Positions 23,201-38,200 are shown, counted from the first letter of the stretch. The stretch is 64,000 nt of DNA from Incurvaria masculella (GCA_946894095.1 OX335652.1:4921001-4985000); one strand, 5' to 3'. Translations and numbers: made by a program. Notes: generated by a model from the sequence alone, not told the origin.

Positions 23201-26200
23201 TGAGTTCAATCCACACTCCGTTCATGGACCACTTTTTTTAGCTCAGGGGCGCGGGGCCTTGCTTCTCATGGCAAAGACCATTAGTTCATTCATCATCTCG
23301 TTTATGCACCGCTTTTTTAGCTCAGGGGCGCAGGAACTTGCTTCTCATGGCAAAGGTCATGGGTTCAATCCTCACCTCGTTCATGTACAACTTTTTTAGC
23401 TCAGGGGCGCGGGGCCTTGATGAGTTCAATCCACACTCCGTTCATGCACCACTTTTTTAAGCTCAGGGGCGCAGGGCCTTGCTTCTCATAGCAAAGATGA
23501 TGAGTTTAATCTTCACCCTGTTCATGCACCACTTTTTTAGCTCGGGGGCGCAGGGCCTTGCTTCTCACGGCAAAGGTTGTGAGTTCAATCCAAACTCCGT
23601 TCATGCATCACTTTTTTAGCTCAGGGGCGTGGGGCCATGAGCCATTAGACCATTAAAAATAAAAAAGACCATTAGTTCATTCATCATCTCGTTTATGCAC
23701 CGCTTTTTTAGCTCAGGGGCGCAGGAACTTGCTTCTCATGGCAAAGGTCATGGGTTCAATCCGCACTCCGTTCATGTACTACTTTTTAGGGTTCCGTACC
23801 CAAAGGGTGAAAACGGAACCCTATTACAAAGCCTCTTCTGTCCGTCCATCCGTCCGTCTGTCAAAGGGCTGTATCTCATGAACCGTAATAGGTGGACGGC
23901 TGAAATTTTCACACAGTGTGTATTTATTTTGCCGCTATAACAACAAATAGGTAAAAATACAAACAAATAAAAAAATAAAGGGCCCCCATACAAAAAACGT
24001 AATTAATCGGTGTTAAATGATGTACGAAGGTACGGAACCCTTCGTGCGCGAGTCCGACTCGTATTTGGCCGGTTTTTTTAGCTCAGGGGCGCGGGGCCTT
24101 GCTTCTCATGGCAGACCATGAGTTTAATCCACACTCCGTTCATGCACCACTTTTTTTTAGTTTAGGGGCGCGGGGCCTTGCTTCTCATGGCAAAGACCGT
24201 AAGTGCAATCCTCATCTCGTTTATGCACCACTTTTTTAGGTCAGGGGCGCAGGGACTTGCTTCTCATGGCAAAGGTCATGAGTTCCATTATCACCCGGTT
24301 CATGCACGAATTTATTTTCCTTTCTGAGTTGCAAGCGAATGCGAGCTGTCCTTTCATTTCATTTCATTTATTTAAACTTTTTGGTAGTCAAACTACACTA
24401 AGTTACGTAAATATACTTTTTCGTGCTAAGCAGGTACGTCGCTTATTCCAAGGAATGTGATATGTATGTATGTATGTATAATCGACCGTGAAGCAAGGAC
24501 ACATTAATTAAAGAAAGAGCCCGCAATGTCCGCAACGCAGATAAAGCGTTAAATAAATGTATGTAGGTATAATCTTAAATACTGTGTTAGTAGGAGGCAT
24601 TCATTACGGGAGGAGGGACTGTAGGAGAATTCCAAATTATGGGTACGTATACAGCCGGTGGCGAAATTGGTAGACGCAATACCCGCGAACGGTATGTTTT
24701 GCTGGTTCGGGTCCAGCCTTGCAGTATATTCGTAAGGCAGTTCTTTTTACTGGGCTCTTTCTTTAATTAATATGTCCTTGCTTCACGAACGATTATACAT
24801 ACATACATATCACATTCCTTGGAATAAGCGACGTACCTGCTTAGTACGAAAAAGTATATTTACTTAAGTCAACCTAGGACTGGCTCTAGCGTCTGATGCC
24901 AAATACGATTTTGGTGATGACGGCAATATGTTTGAATGTTCAATCTTTGTAGTCAATGTCCGCAACGCAGATGAAGCGTTAAATAAATGTATTAGGTTGG
25001 GGAAAAAGTTTCTTCGCATTTTTTAAGAAAATTCAAAACATTTTTTAATATGGTTTATTTACATTTAACTAAAGTATGTAGGTACCATTTTGTTCGATAA
25101 CTTTTTGCCATCTTGTAGGTAGGGACATGATACCATTGCTATAGAAATATTGGGACTTCTGATCAATATACCGCGACAAGTGGTTTTGGCAGTCCTCTCG
25201 TGATGTTAACCTGACACTGCCTAAAGAATTCTGAAGAGACCTAAACAGGTGGAAATCTGAAGGTGCAAGGTCAGGACTATACGGCGGATGCATTAACACC
25301 TCCCAGCCAAACTCTCTTAGTTTTTGCTGAGTGGCTAAAGATGTGTGAGGTCTAGCGATATCATGATGAAAAACCACACCCTTTCTGTTGATTAATTCCG
25401 GCCGCTTTCTCTCAACTTCTTGCTTTAATCTCATCAGTTGTTCGCAGTAGAGTTCAGAATCGATGGTCCTGCCTGGTGGTAACAGCTCATAATGAATAAT
25501 GCCCTTCCAATCCCACCACACTCACAGCATCACCTTGTTGCGAGTTAACCCGGGTTTCGCCACAGTCTGTGAAGCTTGACCGGCCTTTGACCACGACCTT
25601 TTTCGCACGTTCTTGTCGTACGTGATCCACTTTTCATCACCAGTTATCAGCTTCTTCAAAAATGGTTCGGTTTCATTACGTCGTAATAAAGAATCACAAA
25701 TGAGTACACGGTTCATTAGGTTTCTTTCAGTAAGCTCGTGAGGTACCCAAATATCGAGCTTTTTTGTGTACCCAGTTTTTTTCAAATGCGCCAAAACTGT
25801 TTTGTGGTCAATTCCTAGTTCTTCAGCTACGTCGTAACTACTGATATGTCGATCTTGCTCCACTTTTTCAAAAATGGCATCCATTTTATCCGTAATAGCG
25901 CCCTGCACCAGAGCGACGTGCATCTTTGACATCAAAATTTCCGGATTGAAAACGCTTAAACCAAATTTGTGCTACTCTCACAGACACTGCACTAGGTCCA
26001 TAAACATCGCAAATTTTTTTCGCGGCTTGCGTTGCATTTTTACCTTTTTTGTAGTAAAATTTTAAAATGTATCGAATTTCTTCATTAGATTCACTCATTT
26101 TGACAGTACGAAAAACAAACGAGAATCACACATTTTCCTAATTTGAATTTGGAATTATGTTCTTTAAAATTTAAACTTTCAATGATACCAAAACCAGCCA

Positions 26201-29200
26201 GATACAAATAGTATAGCCAAAGAGATTTTATTACAAGTTCATACATACTATAATGCGAAAAGACTTTTTCCCCGACCTATTATGTAGGTATATTCTTAAA
26301 TACTGTGTTAGTAGGAGGCATTCATTACGGGAGGAGGGACTGTAGGAGAATTCCAAATTATGGGTATACAGCCGGTGGCGAAATTGGTAGACGCAATACC
26401 CGCGAATGGTATGTTTTGCTGGTTCGGGTCCAGCCTTGCAGTATATTCGTAAAGTAGTTCTTTCTACACTAAGTTACGTCACAAAGATCCGCGGATTCGA
26501 TCAACCCAGTAAAGAAGAACCCGCAAAGAAACTTCACGGGTTTACTTACATAACATATTTTTCGTCCATAATTATGAAATACATACTTAGATTTAAATGT
26601 TCTATAGTTCAGTAATGCTTTAGGACACCTTGCCCTACTAGGTGGTAGGCTCAGCACGTCCAGATTGGTACCATCGCATTCGATAAAAATATTTTTAAAG
26701 CGGGAATAATAAAATGCCAGTGTTTTCCATCCAGTTTATTGTAGCCGTGCTCATAAAGGGAAGGTCCTAGCATGGCACCTAATTTCTTCGGGAATTTGGT
26801 GTATTGGGCTAATATCATAACGGTAGTTAGTAGCTATCCATGTCATGTCGCATAAAAAAAACCTTCCTTGTATTGCTCGGCTACATTAAACTGGATTTAA
26901 AACACGGATAACTTTCATTGTCGCATAGACCATTGATCATTCAATACGATGGTACCAACCCGCAGGCAAGATTATCCCTACCGCCTAGTAAGTAAGGAAG
27001 GGAACCTAGTTTGTCAGCCTCGGTAGCCCGGTGGTGCGACGCTTTGCTGGGTAAGCACCTCTGAGCGCAGCTGGGTTCTGGCGGGCTGACCATTTTCGAC
27101 CGTTGAGGCTGGGCGTGGTTCGGATTCCATGTAAAACAGTAGGTCCCTTTCCTTACTTACTACATGGGAGGGTAAATCCCGGCCGGGTTGGTACGATCGC
27201 ATTGAATGAACGACGGTTGAAGCTGCAATGAAAATGGTCCTAGTTTTCCGGTCAGTTCAATTAAGACGAGCAAATTAAGGAAGGTCCTGGCATGGCACCT
27301 AGTTCCCATGTGGTGTGTTAGGCTAATTGACGTTCAGTTTGGTATTAGCCATCCATGTCCAATTAAATAAAAAAAACCCGCCAAGTGCGAGTCGGACTCG
27401 CACACGAAGGGTTCCGTACCATCGTACACGATTTAACAGAAAACAATTACGTTTTTGTATGGGGCCCCCTCTTTCATTTTTAGGGTTCCGTACGTCCGTC
27501 CGTCCATCTGTCACAGGGCTGTATCTCATGAACCGTAATAGGTGCAGCTGAAATTTTCACAGAGTGTGTATTTATTTTGCCGCTATAACAACAAACAAGT
27601 AAAATTTTAAAATAAAAATAATTCAAGGGGGTCCCCATACAATGATCGTGTTTTTTTTTTTGTTTAATTTTGTACGTTGGTACGGAACCCTTTGTGTGCG
27701 AGTCCGATTCGCACTAATATTTTATATAATACGGTGTTTTATATTTTAAAAACCTGTCTGTTATAGCGGCAAAACACACTCTGCGAGAATTTCAGCTACC
27801 TACCTATTATGGTTCATGAGATACAGCCCTGTAACAGACGGACGGACGGACGGACGGACGGACAGCGGAGGCTTGGTAATAGACTTCCGTTGGCACCCTT
27901 TGGTTACGGAACCCAAAAAACGTATAATCCGAACCACGTCCAGCCTCAAAGGTGGAAAACGGTCACCCCTCTAGAAACCCACAGCTCTCAGAGTTACTTC
28001 ACCCAGCTTATCGAACCGCAAGGCGTCGCACCACTGGGCTACCGAGGCTGACAAATATATAACCCATATGTTTTTTTTATATTGATTGCCTTATGCACAA
28101 ACTGGCCCCATATAGCATCCACTTTTTTGTTTTGGTATTATTTGTGCCTAAGAAAAATTCAAAATAAAAAAAAAAATTAAGGTCAGATAACAACCCTAGG
28201 CCAAATGATTCGGATATTAGTTAAAATGATAATTTCCAAATAAAGCTAATTTCCAAAATAATTATGGTTTTTGATACTTTTGAGATTACCGCGGTCGTTG
28301 AACATGTTTGAAAACTTACGGCTTTTGCCGCAGCGGGAAGAGACATTCTCCGACGGAACGTGGCGGCTTTCTCCTTGACAACGGGCTGAACGATCAGCTC
28401 GAAACGTTTGAGAATGTCTACACCGGCGTGAAAAGCCGTATGTTTTCAAACAGAGATTATGGTTTTAATACTACCTATAAAGGTATATTTAAAATTTAAA
28501 TTGTCTTCTAATACGCCGTTATTGTTGTTGGCAATATTGACGGTATCCCTTGCCGCGGCGCGCCAGCGCTTGGGCGGCGGATATTGTGCGGGCGGGGCGG
28601 GCGCGGAGCGGCGTATTATTTATATATTTCCGAGGGAAAGCTTGAGAACACTTCTATAATAGACGGTATATGGTAACCATATGAGGAAGATTCTGGCATG
28701 GCACCTAGTTCCCATGTGGTGTGGTTAGGCTAATATCTGACGGTCAGTTCGGTATTACCCATCCATGTCCAGTTACATAAAAAAAGGAGCCGAAAGGAGT
28801 ACATTATGTCCCTACACGAAACGTATTTAAATAATACTTACAATAAAATTCCGGTGAGGATAAAATATTGTTGTCTCTAAAACCAAATTCTTAGAACGAA
28901 AGATGTTCAGTTTCATAAACATAATCACCTCTTTCGGTTCTGACTGTAGTTGTACACAGCGTAAAGCACATATAAAAGTGAAGGCAAATACCTACCTACC
29001 TAGAGCGCAGTTCGTACCCACTAAGGTCGACTTTTCGTCGGGATCTAGTTAGCTGCTAGAACCTTGCCCGACGACTCATTGATCAGTTAAAAATAATACA
29101 GAAACACCGGTTCCGACGCCGCCGCCACCTCCCCCTCCCCCGCGTCGCTGCCGGCGCGCCGCGCCGCCCGTCGCCCCGGTACTTTCATGGGATTTGAAAA

Positions 29201-32200
29201 CTATGTTTATGAATTTCTTCCCAAATCTTAATTGTGTACTTACTCTATACGCCGCATTCCCGATAAAATTAGGTGCAATGCCACTAACAGAGGAGACCTG
29301 CAGTTCTACATGGATTCCGAGCCGCCTCGCAATCGTTACGAAATGTACCTATTTTGTTCAATTCAGAAAAAGAAAGTTATGCATGAACGGGGTTCACATT
29401 TTAACACGCATGGCATCTGTCTTTTTTTTATGCGACCTGACATGGATGGCTAATACCACACAACTACCGTTATGATATTAGACCAATACACCACATTCCC
29501 GAAGGAATTAGGTGCCATGCCAGGACCTTCCCTTTATGAGCACGGCTACATTGAACTGGATGGAAAACACGGACAATTTTTCATTGCCGCTACGACCATC
29601 TTTTTATCCAATGCGATGGTACCAACCCAGGCGGGCTTAAACCCTACCACCTAGTAATGGGACCTACAGTTTTACATGGATTCCGAACCATGGAGCAGCT
29701 CGCATTCGTGACGAAATGCACTTATTAAACTCGGAAGAGAAAGACAGTGGTGCAAGTCGGAATCGAACCCAGGCCTCTGGTACGCTAGGCCAGTCTCCGC
29801 GCCACTAGGCTACGAGCCGCTCAAAATGGAATGGAAGGCAGGGGCAAGAAGAATTCGGGCTCAAAACCTATACATATTTGTGATAGTTATTTACATAAGG
29901 TGAGTTTAAAATAATCTACAAGCCTTATAGGGTTGATTCAGTATCTGATATAGAACAAATTTTGCTAAGAATTTAGTTATGTATTTTTTTTTGTTCCATT
30001 TTATTTTTTGAGAAATTTAAACAGTATGTTCTTGGTGGTGATTGTGCGGGCGTGCGGGCGATGAGCGGCGTCCAATAAATATTTCTACGGGAAATCTTGG
30101 GAACACTTCTATCATAGACTGTGTATGGGGGGTAGATTATGTACACCTCGATGTACACCATCGACATTTATCGATGATGCACACGAAACGTAGTTTATTG
30201 ATACCTACAATAAAATTCCGGTGAGGATAAAATATTTTGTCTCTAAAACCAAATTCTTAGAACGAAAGTTGTTCAGTTTCATAAAAATAATCTCCTTCTT
30301 GGTGCTGACTATTTTAAAAAGTAAAGGCAAATACCTACCTACCTACCTACCTAAAGCGCAGTTCATACCTACATCCGCCGACTCCGCGCGCCGCCTCCTC
30401 GTCCGTTGGCTTTGAAAATATTGTTTATAAGTTTCTTGCAATATCTTAATTGTGTACCTACTCCTAATACACCGCATTCCCGATGACATTAGGTGCAATG
30501 CCACATAGGAGACCGGCAGTTTTACATGGATTCTGAACAGCCTTGCATTTGTTACGAAATGTACCTACTTATTTAACTCGGAAAAAGAAATAAAGTTGTG
30601 CATGAACGGGACTGGCATTCTCACATGCCGTCTGTTATGGAAGGCAGGGACAAGAAGAATTCTCGATCAAAACCTATACATATATTTTATATGAATTTAC
30701 ATATACTATACTATAACCCGATAGACAATTGCCAATAAAATTGGAGACTTAGTTCTGTTGCATAGAACCTATCCATATAAAATATGTTGGCAATAATAAG
30801 TTAAATGTAGGTACATTTTTAGGGTTCCGTACCCAAAAGGTGAAAACGGAACCCTATTAATATGCCTCCGCTGTCCGTCCGTCCGTCCGTCCGTCTGTCC
30901 GTCCGTCCGTCCGTCTGTCACAGGGCTGTATCTCATACCCGCTATAACAACAAATAGGTAAAATAAAAAAAAATCAAAAAATATTGGTCCCCATACAAAA
31001 AACGTGATTTTTTTGTGTTAAATCTTGTACAATGGTACGGAACCCTGTGTGTGCGAGTCCGACTCGCACTTGGCCGTTTTTTTAGCAATCCGTTGATCTA
31101 CGTGCGCAACTGATTGACAACACGGAGCGTTGAGCACTTGCACCTCAAAATTACCCAACCATTGCACAAAATATAAAATACATACATCCACCTACCTACA
31201 TATGTATACATAGGCAGTGCAGGTGCGGGCAAAGATAAGACTAATAATTTCGCTGCGAAGCGGAAACGCGCGGCCCGACACGCGACGGCAATACCCGGCG
31301 CGTGGTAGATGACGAGCTCTCGCTCTAGTCGCGCCCTGTCTCGCACATAATGAAATAGCAATAGATACCGCTCTCGGCAGGCAGATTCGATGCGGGATTT
31401 TCACTTGCTTACGGGCCGTTCTTAAGACCCTAGAACGACCATATCCGATAAGCGACAGTTTTGTATGATTAGTTGTCTTAATTGGCACTTCACGGAAAAA
31501 CTTGACATTGAATTTAAATTCAAGATTTGAATTGATTTGAAAAACTTTGATGCGCGTTAACTCCCACATCATAAGCGGTGAGGATATTATTTTAAAATGT
31601 AATTTCATTCACTAATCAATTTATCTTAGCTTAGAAATATTTTTCATTTTGGCTATACATATATTAATTACATTAAAGTTTTTCAAACCATTTTAAAGCT
31701 TGTATTTCAATGGCAAAGACCAAATTTTTTTAATCTAAATCATAAAATCATTCCATGCCAAGGTTTTTTTTGATAATCACGTTTGATACGTAAATGTTGT
31801 GGAAACTAAAAATATTAAACGACTGCATATCGGTTCTAGGGCCCTATTATTTTATAAACCGGCCAAGTGCGAGTTGGACTCGCACACGATGGGTTCCGTA
31901 CCATCAACACCAAAAAATTACATTTTTGTATGGGGCCCCCCTTTATTTTTTTTATTTTACCTATTTGTTGCTATAGCGGCAAAATAAATACACACTCTGT
32001 GAAAATTTCAGCTGCCTACCTATTACGGGTCATTAGATACAGCCCTGTGACAGACGGACGGACGGACGGACAAACGGACGGACGGACAGCGGAGGCTTAG
32101 TAATAGGGTTCCGTTTTCACCCTTTGGGTACGGAACCCTAAAAACGGGGCATAGGTCGGTTATATTATATTGTTGGGTTGCCTTCATAAAGTCCAAAAAG

Positions 32201-35200
32201 CATAAGGTCTAAAACCCAGCACGTCCAAAAACACGTATTTTTTGAGTGTATTATAAAATGCGTATAATCTAACCTCACCTAACCCATTTAAAAATATCCG
32301 TATTCATAAGTATTTTGGACGGTATGGGTTTTGGACCTTGTGCTTTTTGGACTTTATGATGCGTCCCCTTATTATTCACACCTACTGTCATGATTTTAAC
32401 TCATCACACCACATTTCTGAAGTGGGTGTCATGCCGGGAACTTCTCTTTATGTACGGACAATTTATCATTGCTGCTTCGACCATCTTTATTGATTGGTGA
32501 TGCCTGAATAAATTATTTAGTGTTGTCGCACTCAAAAGTTCTGGACATGTCGCAATTTTGAGTCAGACAGAATCGACACCCTCCAATGTTGAATAGACTG
32601 ACTTTGTACTCAACTGACACCTACACTGTGTCATACAAAATTACTAACATTTATTGTTTTTCTCAAAAACCTGTTTAAATCCACATTTAGCTGCAAAATA
32701 ATTATCTAAAGTTATGTTTAACTTTTACTTGGAAATAATGAGGAAAAGATAAGAAATATGATCGACAAAGAATCAGTGGGTCACCTCTTATTTTCCACAA
32801 AAAAGTGTTTTGCCCGGGTTATACGTTGCCTCACCTCACAATCTATAAATGCATAGGTAACCATGGCTTACACGCGTGTTTTCTTTGAGAAATAATGGAC
32901 AGTTAGCACGAATTAATTTCATATGAGCCGTGTCACTTAGCGCTTCGAAAAGTTGACGCATCTGGCAGATGTGATCATAGATAGATGATAGTACGAAAAG
33001 ATTGCTAACGTCATGCTAGTGTTGAATAGGGATAATAAAAGTCAACAGATGGCGTTGCAATTCACATTTGAGAATACGTTAAATACAAACCAATGAATAT
33101 CGTGATATTTTTTATTTACAATGTCATTACTTAATTTATAGTTAAAATTTAACTTTTTCATCATGCCTACCTAGGCAAAATTTGGAATTAAGCTTAGTTT
33201 AATAACGGTGTAACTAGTTTTGACCACAGAAGTCTGAATTATTATAAAACAGTGACGAGGGATGGCGCTGGTTAGAAACGTCATAGTAACAGCGAAAATA
33301 AGAAGTATTTAGCGAGTTTTGTACGTTGCATGACGTTAGCAGTCTATCCATACTATAACTCGCGGTAGTGGTACTTAAGGTGGCCCAACCCGGCGGCCTC
33401 AACTCATTTGCGGGCATGGTACAAAACCGTGCTATTGCGCTCTGGGACCTTCTCTGTTTCCAAGAATAAGACAGGCTCCGTGATGAGGAAGATGCAACCT
33501 GTCCACAAAAAAGACAATGTGTATAGTATATGATTTGGTAAGTTTTACGAAAACTTAAATTTCAAAACGACTTATAGCTAAAAGTAAACCACGACCGCTG
33601 TAGTCAAAAATCTAACAAAAACCAAATAGATTATAATTCTTAATAAAATAAGCTATGTCTGATGACTAATCTTATTAAGGTGTTCTTACTTTATCATTGC
33701 GTAATCCACCTCCAAAGTTATTGTATAGAACGCGCGAAAAATCCGAACTTTCGGACGTTATAACTTGGAAACCAAACACAATTTTACAATGCCAATGGTT
33801 ATCAGACATCTAGTTCAATCAAATAGAGCTATTTTGAGAAACATTTTGGATCTCTGACAAGAAATATAGGCGTGATCTTCTTTCCCCTTTTGTATGGTGA
33901 GATGAGCAGGTTGGGCCACCTTAATATCACTCCCACACTGTTTGTAATCGCAGCGACCGTGCAAAGTAAGGAAGGGTACCTATAGTTTTACTGTTTTAAT
34001 GTTTCATTTTTAAACCATTTCTACCAAGTTATAATTTGTTATGTAGCTGGTCATGTTTTTATTATTCACATAAATAACTATTGCATGTATTACGATGGTC
34101 TTTGTTTGTGTATGGAGTAGATGTCAGGCATTTTGACAAATCTGTTTTTTTGATAAGCGAGTGGTTTTATTTTCTGTCTCCATGCCAGATATGCCTATAG
34201 CGTGTACATTATTCCCAATGTATAGGTTATCAGCTGTGACGTCACTTGTTGACAGCCTTTGTTAGCGCTGCAATGTATGTACCTATGCCTACTGTGATGA
34301 CAGGTGCTATGGTCAATGAATATCCAGTGGATTCGATCAACCTGAGAACTTAAGCTTACTCTTTCTGTTAATGTGTATGGATTAGCCAGTATTTCTGTGT
34401 TTCTAGGTTAAGTACGTTAAGTAAGGTTAAGTTGTGTAGCAAGGGCATTCGTAAGCGAACTAGCTACACTTATGCCCGTTCCACCACCTCCAGCTACAAA
34501 AAATCCAAAGTGACCTTTCGGTTACACCATGTCAATATGCAATGTAAACGGAAGATTCCTATCGGATTTCAGGTAACTGAAGGTGGTGAAAACAGGGTTT
34601 AGACGTTTTAGCCCTAACTCGTGGCTTCTAAATGAAAGCAAAAAAAATACCAAAGAAAATTTCACACTTGGACAAATCCTAACGTTTGGTAACCCTGAGT
34701 GCGCCCACCACTATGTATGTATAGGGATTACAACACGATTGATACGTTACATGTTTCCTGCTTTCCTGAAACTTAGCACTATCTAGAATGTTTTTTGTGA
34801 TTGAGGAGGACGATTACGTTATCGGACGTCCCCTGCGAGTTGTTTTTCTCATAAATGTGCATTCTCATGCCGAAATTATACTTTGCTTTTTTATTCTTAT
34901 CTTCAAAACTTGCAGTTCGGCGCGACTGGCGGAGTTGTTCAACGAGTTTTCCATAATTATCTGTATATTGGGACAAACTAATGTCATAATATGAGATCCT
35001 CTTTTAAGATAATTCAATCATTTGTAACACACCAATATAAACGTATACGCTTTCGTCCATTATAAATAAAGCGGTGTGGAGGGATAAAGATAATAGGTAT
35101 AAAGACATTAAGAAATTAGGTAAAATGTATTTGCTACGAGAGAAGCCTAGAAAAAACTGATTGTTTTTGTCGAACTTTAAGGCTTGCGAAGCCACGGCAT

Positions 35201-38200
35201 TTACTAGAGTTTATATAAAATGAGTTGGTTTGAATATAACAGTGAAAAAAAGAATAAACAAATATGACTGCTTTTTTTATGGAACCTGAGCCTGTAGTCT
35301 CATTTGTCACCTAAATTGGCGTTTACGGCAAACCGATCGACTGGCGTTTTCAAATGTATGGAGAAATTGAAGAGCGCGCGCAGCGGGCGTTAAGCGAACT
35401 AACATTTGCGAGTCCGAGTTTGATTTGACAGCTTACTCAACGTTGCCGTAAATACGTCGACGTTGCCGTTTACGACGACTCCGCGTTTTCATACAAATCG
35501 GAAGTCCGCGTTTGACTTTGACAGCTTGAAGAAGTAAAACCACAGAATATCTAGTAACAACTTGTATGGAGTTTGACTTTTTACGGAAAACGCTAGTCGA
35601 TCGGTTTGCCGTAAACGCCAATTTAGGTGAGAACTCAGACTGACCACTCCGACATTGGATAACACCCCAAATTACCGTTATGATATTAGCCCAATACTCC
35701 TCATTCGTGCAGGAATTAGGTGCCATGCCAAGACCTTCCCTTTATGAGCACGGCTACATTTAACTAGATGAAAAACATGGACAATTTTTCATTGCCGCTT
35801 CAACCATACTTTCATCCAATGTGGCGGTAGCAACCAGGGCGGGATTAACCCTATCATCTAGTAGGGGAAGGGGACCTACAGTTGTACATTGGTTCCCAAC
35901 CATGGAACTTTCGTAACGAAATGCACTTATCCAACTCAGAAAGAGAAATAATTTCGACTCGGACCTCTCGCATGAAAGGCAAGTCCTCTATCCCCTACAC
36001 CACGAGCTGCACTAAACGATAAAATTGAATAAGCGAATCGACATATATTTTTGAAATTAAGTTTGATAAACACATTAACTACATATACCTAACTCAAATA
36101 CGCGCAGGGTTCATTACACAGATTAACTTTTCCATAACAATGATATCTCCTGGTATCTCGTGTTTTCTCTTGATGTGACTATCGCCAATTTAAATTGGTT
36201 ATCTGCTATTTGCCTCTGCTTGTTATTGCCCTGTAGTACCTACCTACATAACAGTATATGTACCAACTCTTCGTGATATGATAATTCTGGCCTCCTGTTG
36301 TGATCATTAGGGCGGTTCTATACCCGCATTGTCGTATTGTTCGAAGCAAATAATCTCTAGAATTTAGTTTGGAAACTTCAGTGTATTTGTACCCATTTTC
36401 CCTTATTTGGGATCCGAATTACTGAGAAACCCGGAGAACTTTGAAATATCAATGACGTAATAAACATTGTACACAATTATTTAAGTCTCGGCTCACAAAT
36501 AGCTTTTGCTCCAGCAAAGTTTTTGGTTTACACCGATACTGTTCATATTTATGTATTGAATAACTATGTCTCGATGTTACCAGCCAAAAAAGTCGGTCCA
36601 GAACAACAGCACACCGGAAAACCGTAAGCTTGCAAAATAAACTCCACCAAGTTCTGGCGACCTAATTTAGACGTTCAGGAAGAAAGCTTCAAATTCAGAA
36701 GTGTTCGTCTGTGATATTCTACCTCATCCCTTGATAGGCGGTATTGGTGGCGTACATGTGCCACTGCACCGTGCGTGTTAATGTCATTTGTATCGTTGAA
36801 CAGCGGAGGTGATAGAACGGAGCCTTGCGGTACACCTACCCTGGTCTGTGGACAATGGACATGACCTGCGTATGAACACTGGTTATTATTATGTGGCATA
36901 GACCCACCTGATACATGTATGGTTACGTACAATGTCACCTTACCGTTGTGTTCTAGGCGCGGGCAGTGGCCGCGCCGCTGTTGCAAGGTCACCGAGTTTA
37001 TCGGAATCTGTTAACGAATGCTTCGCCCAATGCAATACCGAGGAAAAGATACGATTTAATTTTTAAAACTATTTTTAGTTTCGGTCTGACTACTCAAACT
37101 CATTCTCCATTTCTTTTTTAATGCAATGTGCTTCATGCTGGCGTGTGGTTCTAGTTTACCTGAGTTTACCATAATTTTGACTGTAATGGCAGCAAAGTTA
37201 TTGAATTCTCTGAATGGCTGCCCATTTTCTCATTACCATTTATGTAGTTTATTTAAATGCTGGGCTAATGTCTGCGGCCATTGATCTGCACTGTAGGAGC
37301 GCCTCACGCCTACCGGTCCCGAAAAAACGAGGAACAAGTCACGCGATTCTGACGCGTGAAGGAGTGTCGGAGCTCATGCGGTGATTGGTCGCTTTCTGTG
37401 ACGTCACGCGGCTGTTAGATGTTTTCAAGCGAACCGGCCTGTTTTCGCCACGGCAACCAACTTGGCAAACATAATAATCTTTACGATAAGTGAGCGAATC
37501 CGCGGTTCTATACCTATTTTCGCTGCGCGCGAGCGTCGCGTATAAATAGGGAGGCTCGCCAGCCCGACACGTTTAGTTCGACGGCATATCTGGAGCTTCG
37601 CGCCTGGTGCCATCCCAATTGTTCTCATACGTTCTATTGAAGAGCGCGAGTCTGATCATCGCTTTTATCGGATTTAAGTGAACCGGAAAAGATTTTGATT
37701 GAATTAAAGTTCTAGTCGACCCTCTGTTTTATTGTAAGTGAAGTTGTAAGACTTGTGGCTGTGATATAGTGTAATTTTATAGGTTTAATAAAATGTACAG
37801 GAAGAGAGGACTCTTGTATAGAATGAATCATCTAATGTACAGGTGAGTTTCTTCCAGTCTTGTTCTGTTTTAACTAAGCATGTAAAAAATATGATTGTGG
37901 CACTTTGTGTGATCACGTTTGAGAAATTATGTAATCATGACGTTACTATCACGGACTATACCTTTATACTCGAGTTCACTTCACTGTGTTGCAACGTTTG
38001 ATCGAGTCCAATAGAGTGTGACCTATTTTCCAAGGTTCTCAGTGGCGGTGCTTATTTGATAAGCTGGGCTATTGAAGACACACATAACATTTTCATTACA
38101 ATGTCAGTGGTCTTAAGTTTTTTTTTCTTTTTAGCAGCAGTAATCAGTGGGATATTTTGGTTAACATTGTGTGTAATTTAACTAAAGCCTGAAGAAAGAT

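Noticed and set aside
23082..24315. Cluster of genuine tRNA genes
   Set aside because: No 7-bp acceptor stem pairing; a T-run lies directly before each A box, where the acceptor strand should be.
24660..24727. Functional or horizontally acquired bacterial-type tRNA-Leu
   Set aside because: A and B boxes are present but the acceptor stem does not pair, and the segment is part of a multi-copy foldback repeat.
31192..31608. 138-residue minus-strand ORF
   Set aside because: No recognisable motif; it includes a transposon terminus (31406-31425) and no splice or promoter support.
34237..34244. CRE octamer TGACGTCA as a promoter element
   Set aside because: No TATA box, initiator or exon nearby; a chance match cannot be excluded.
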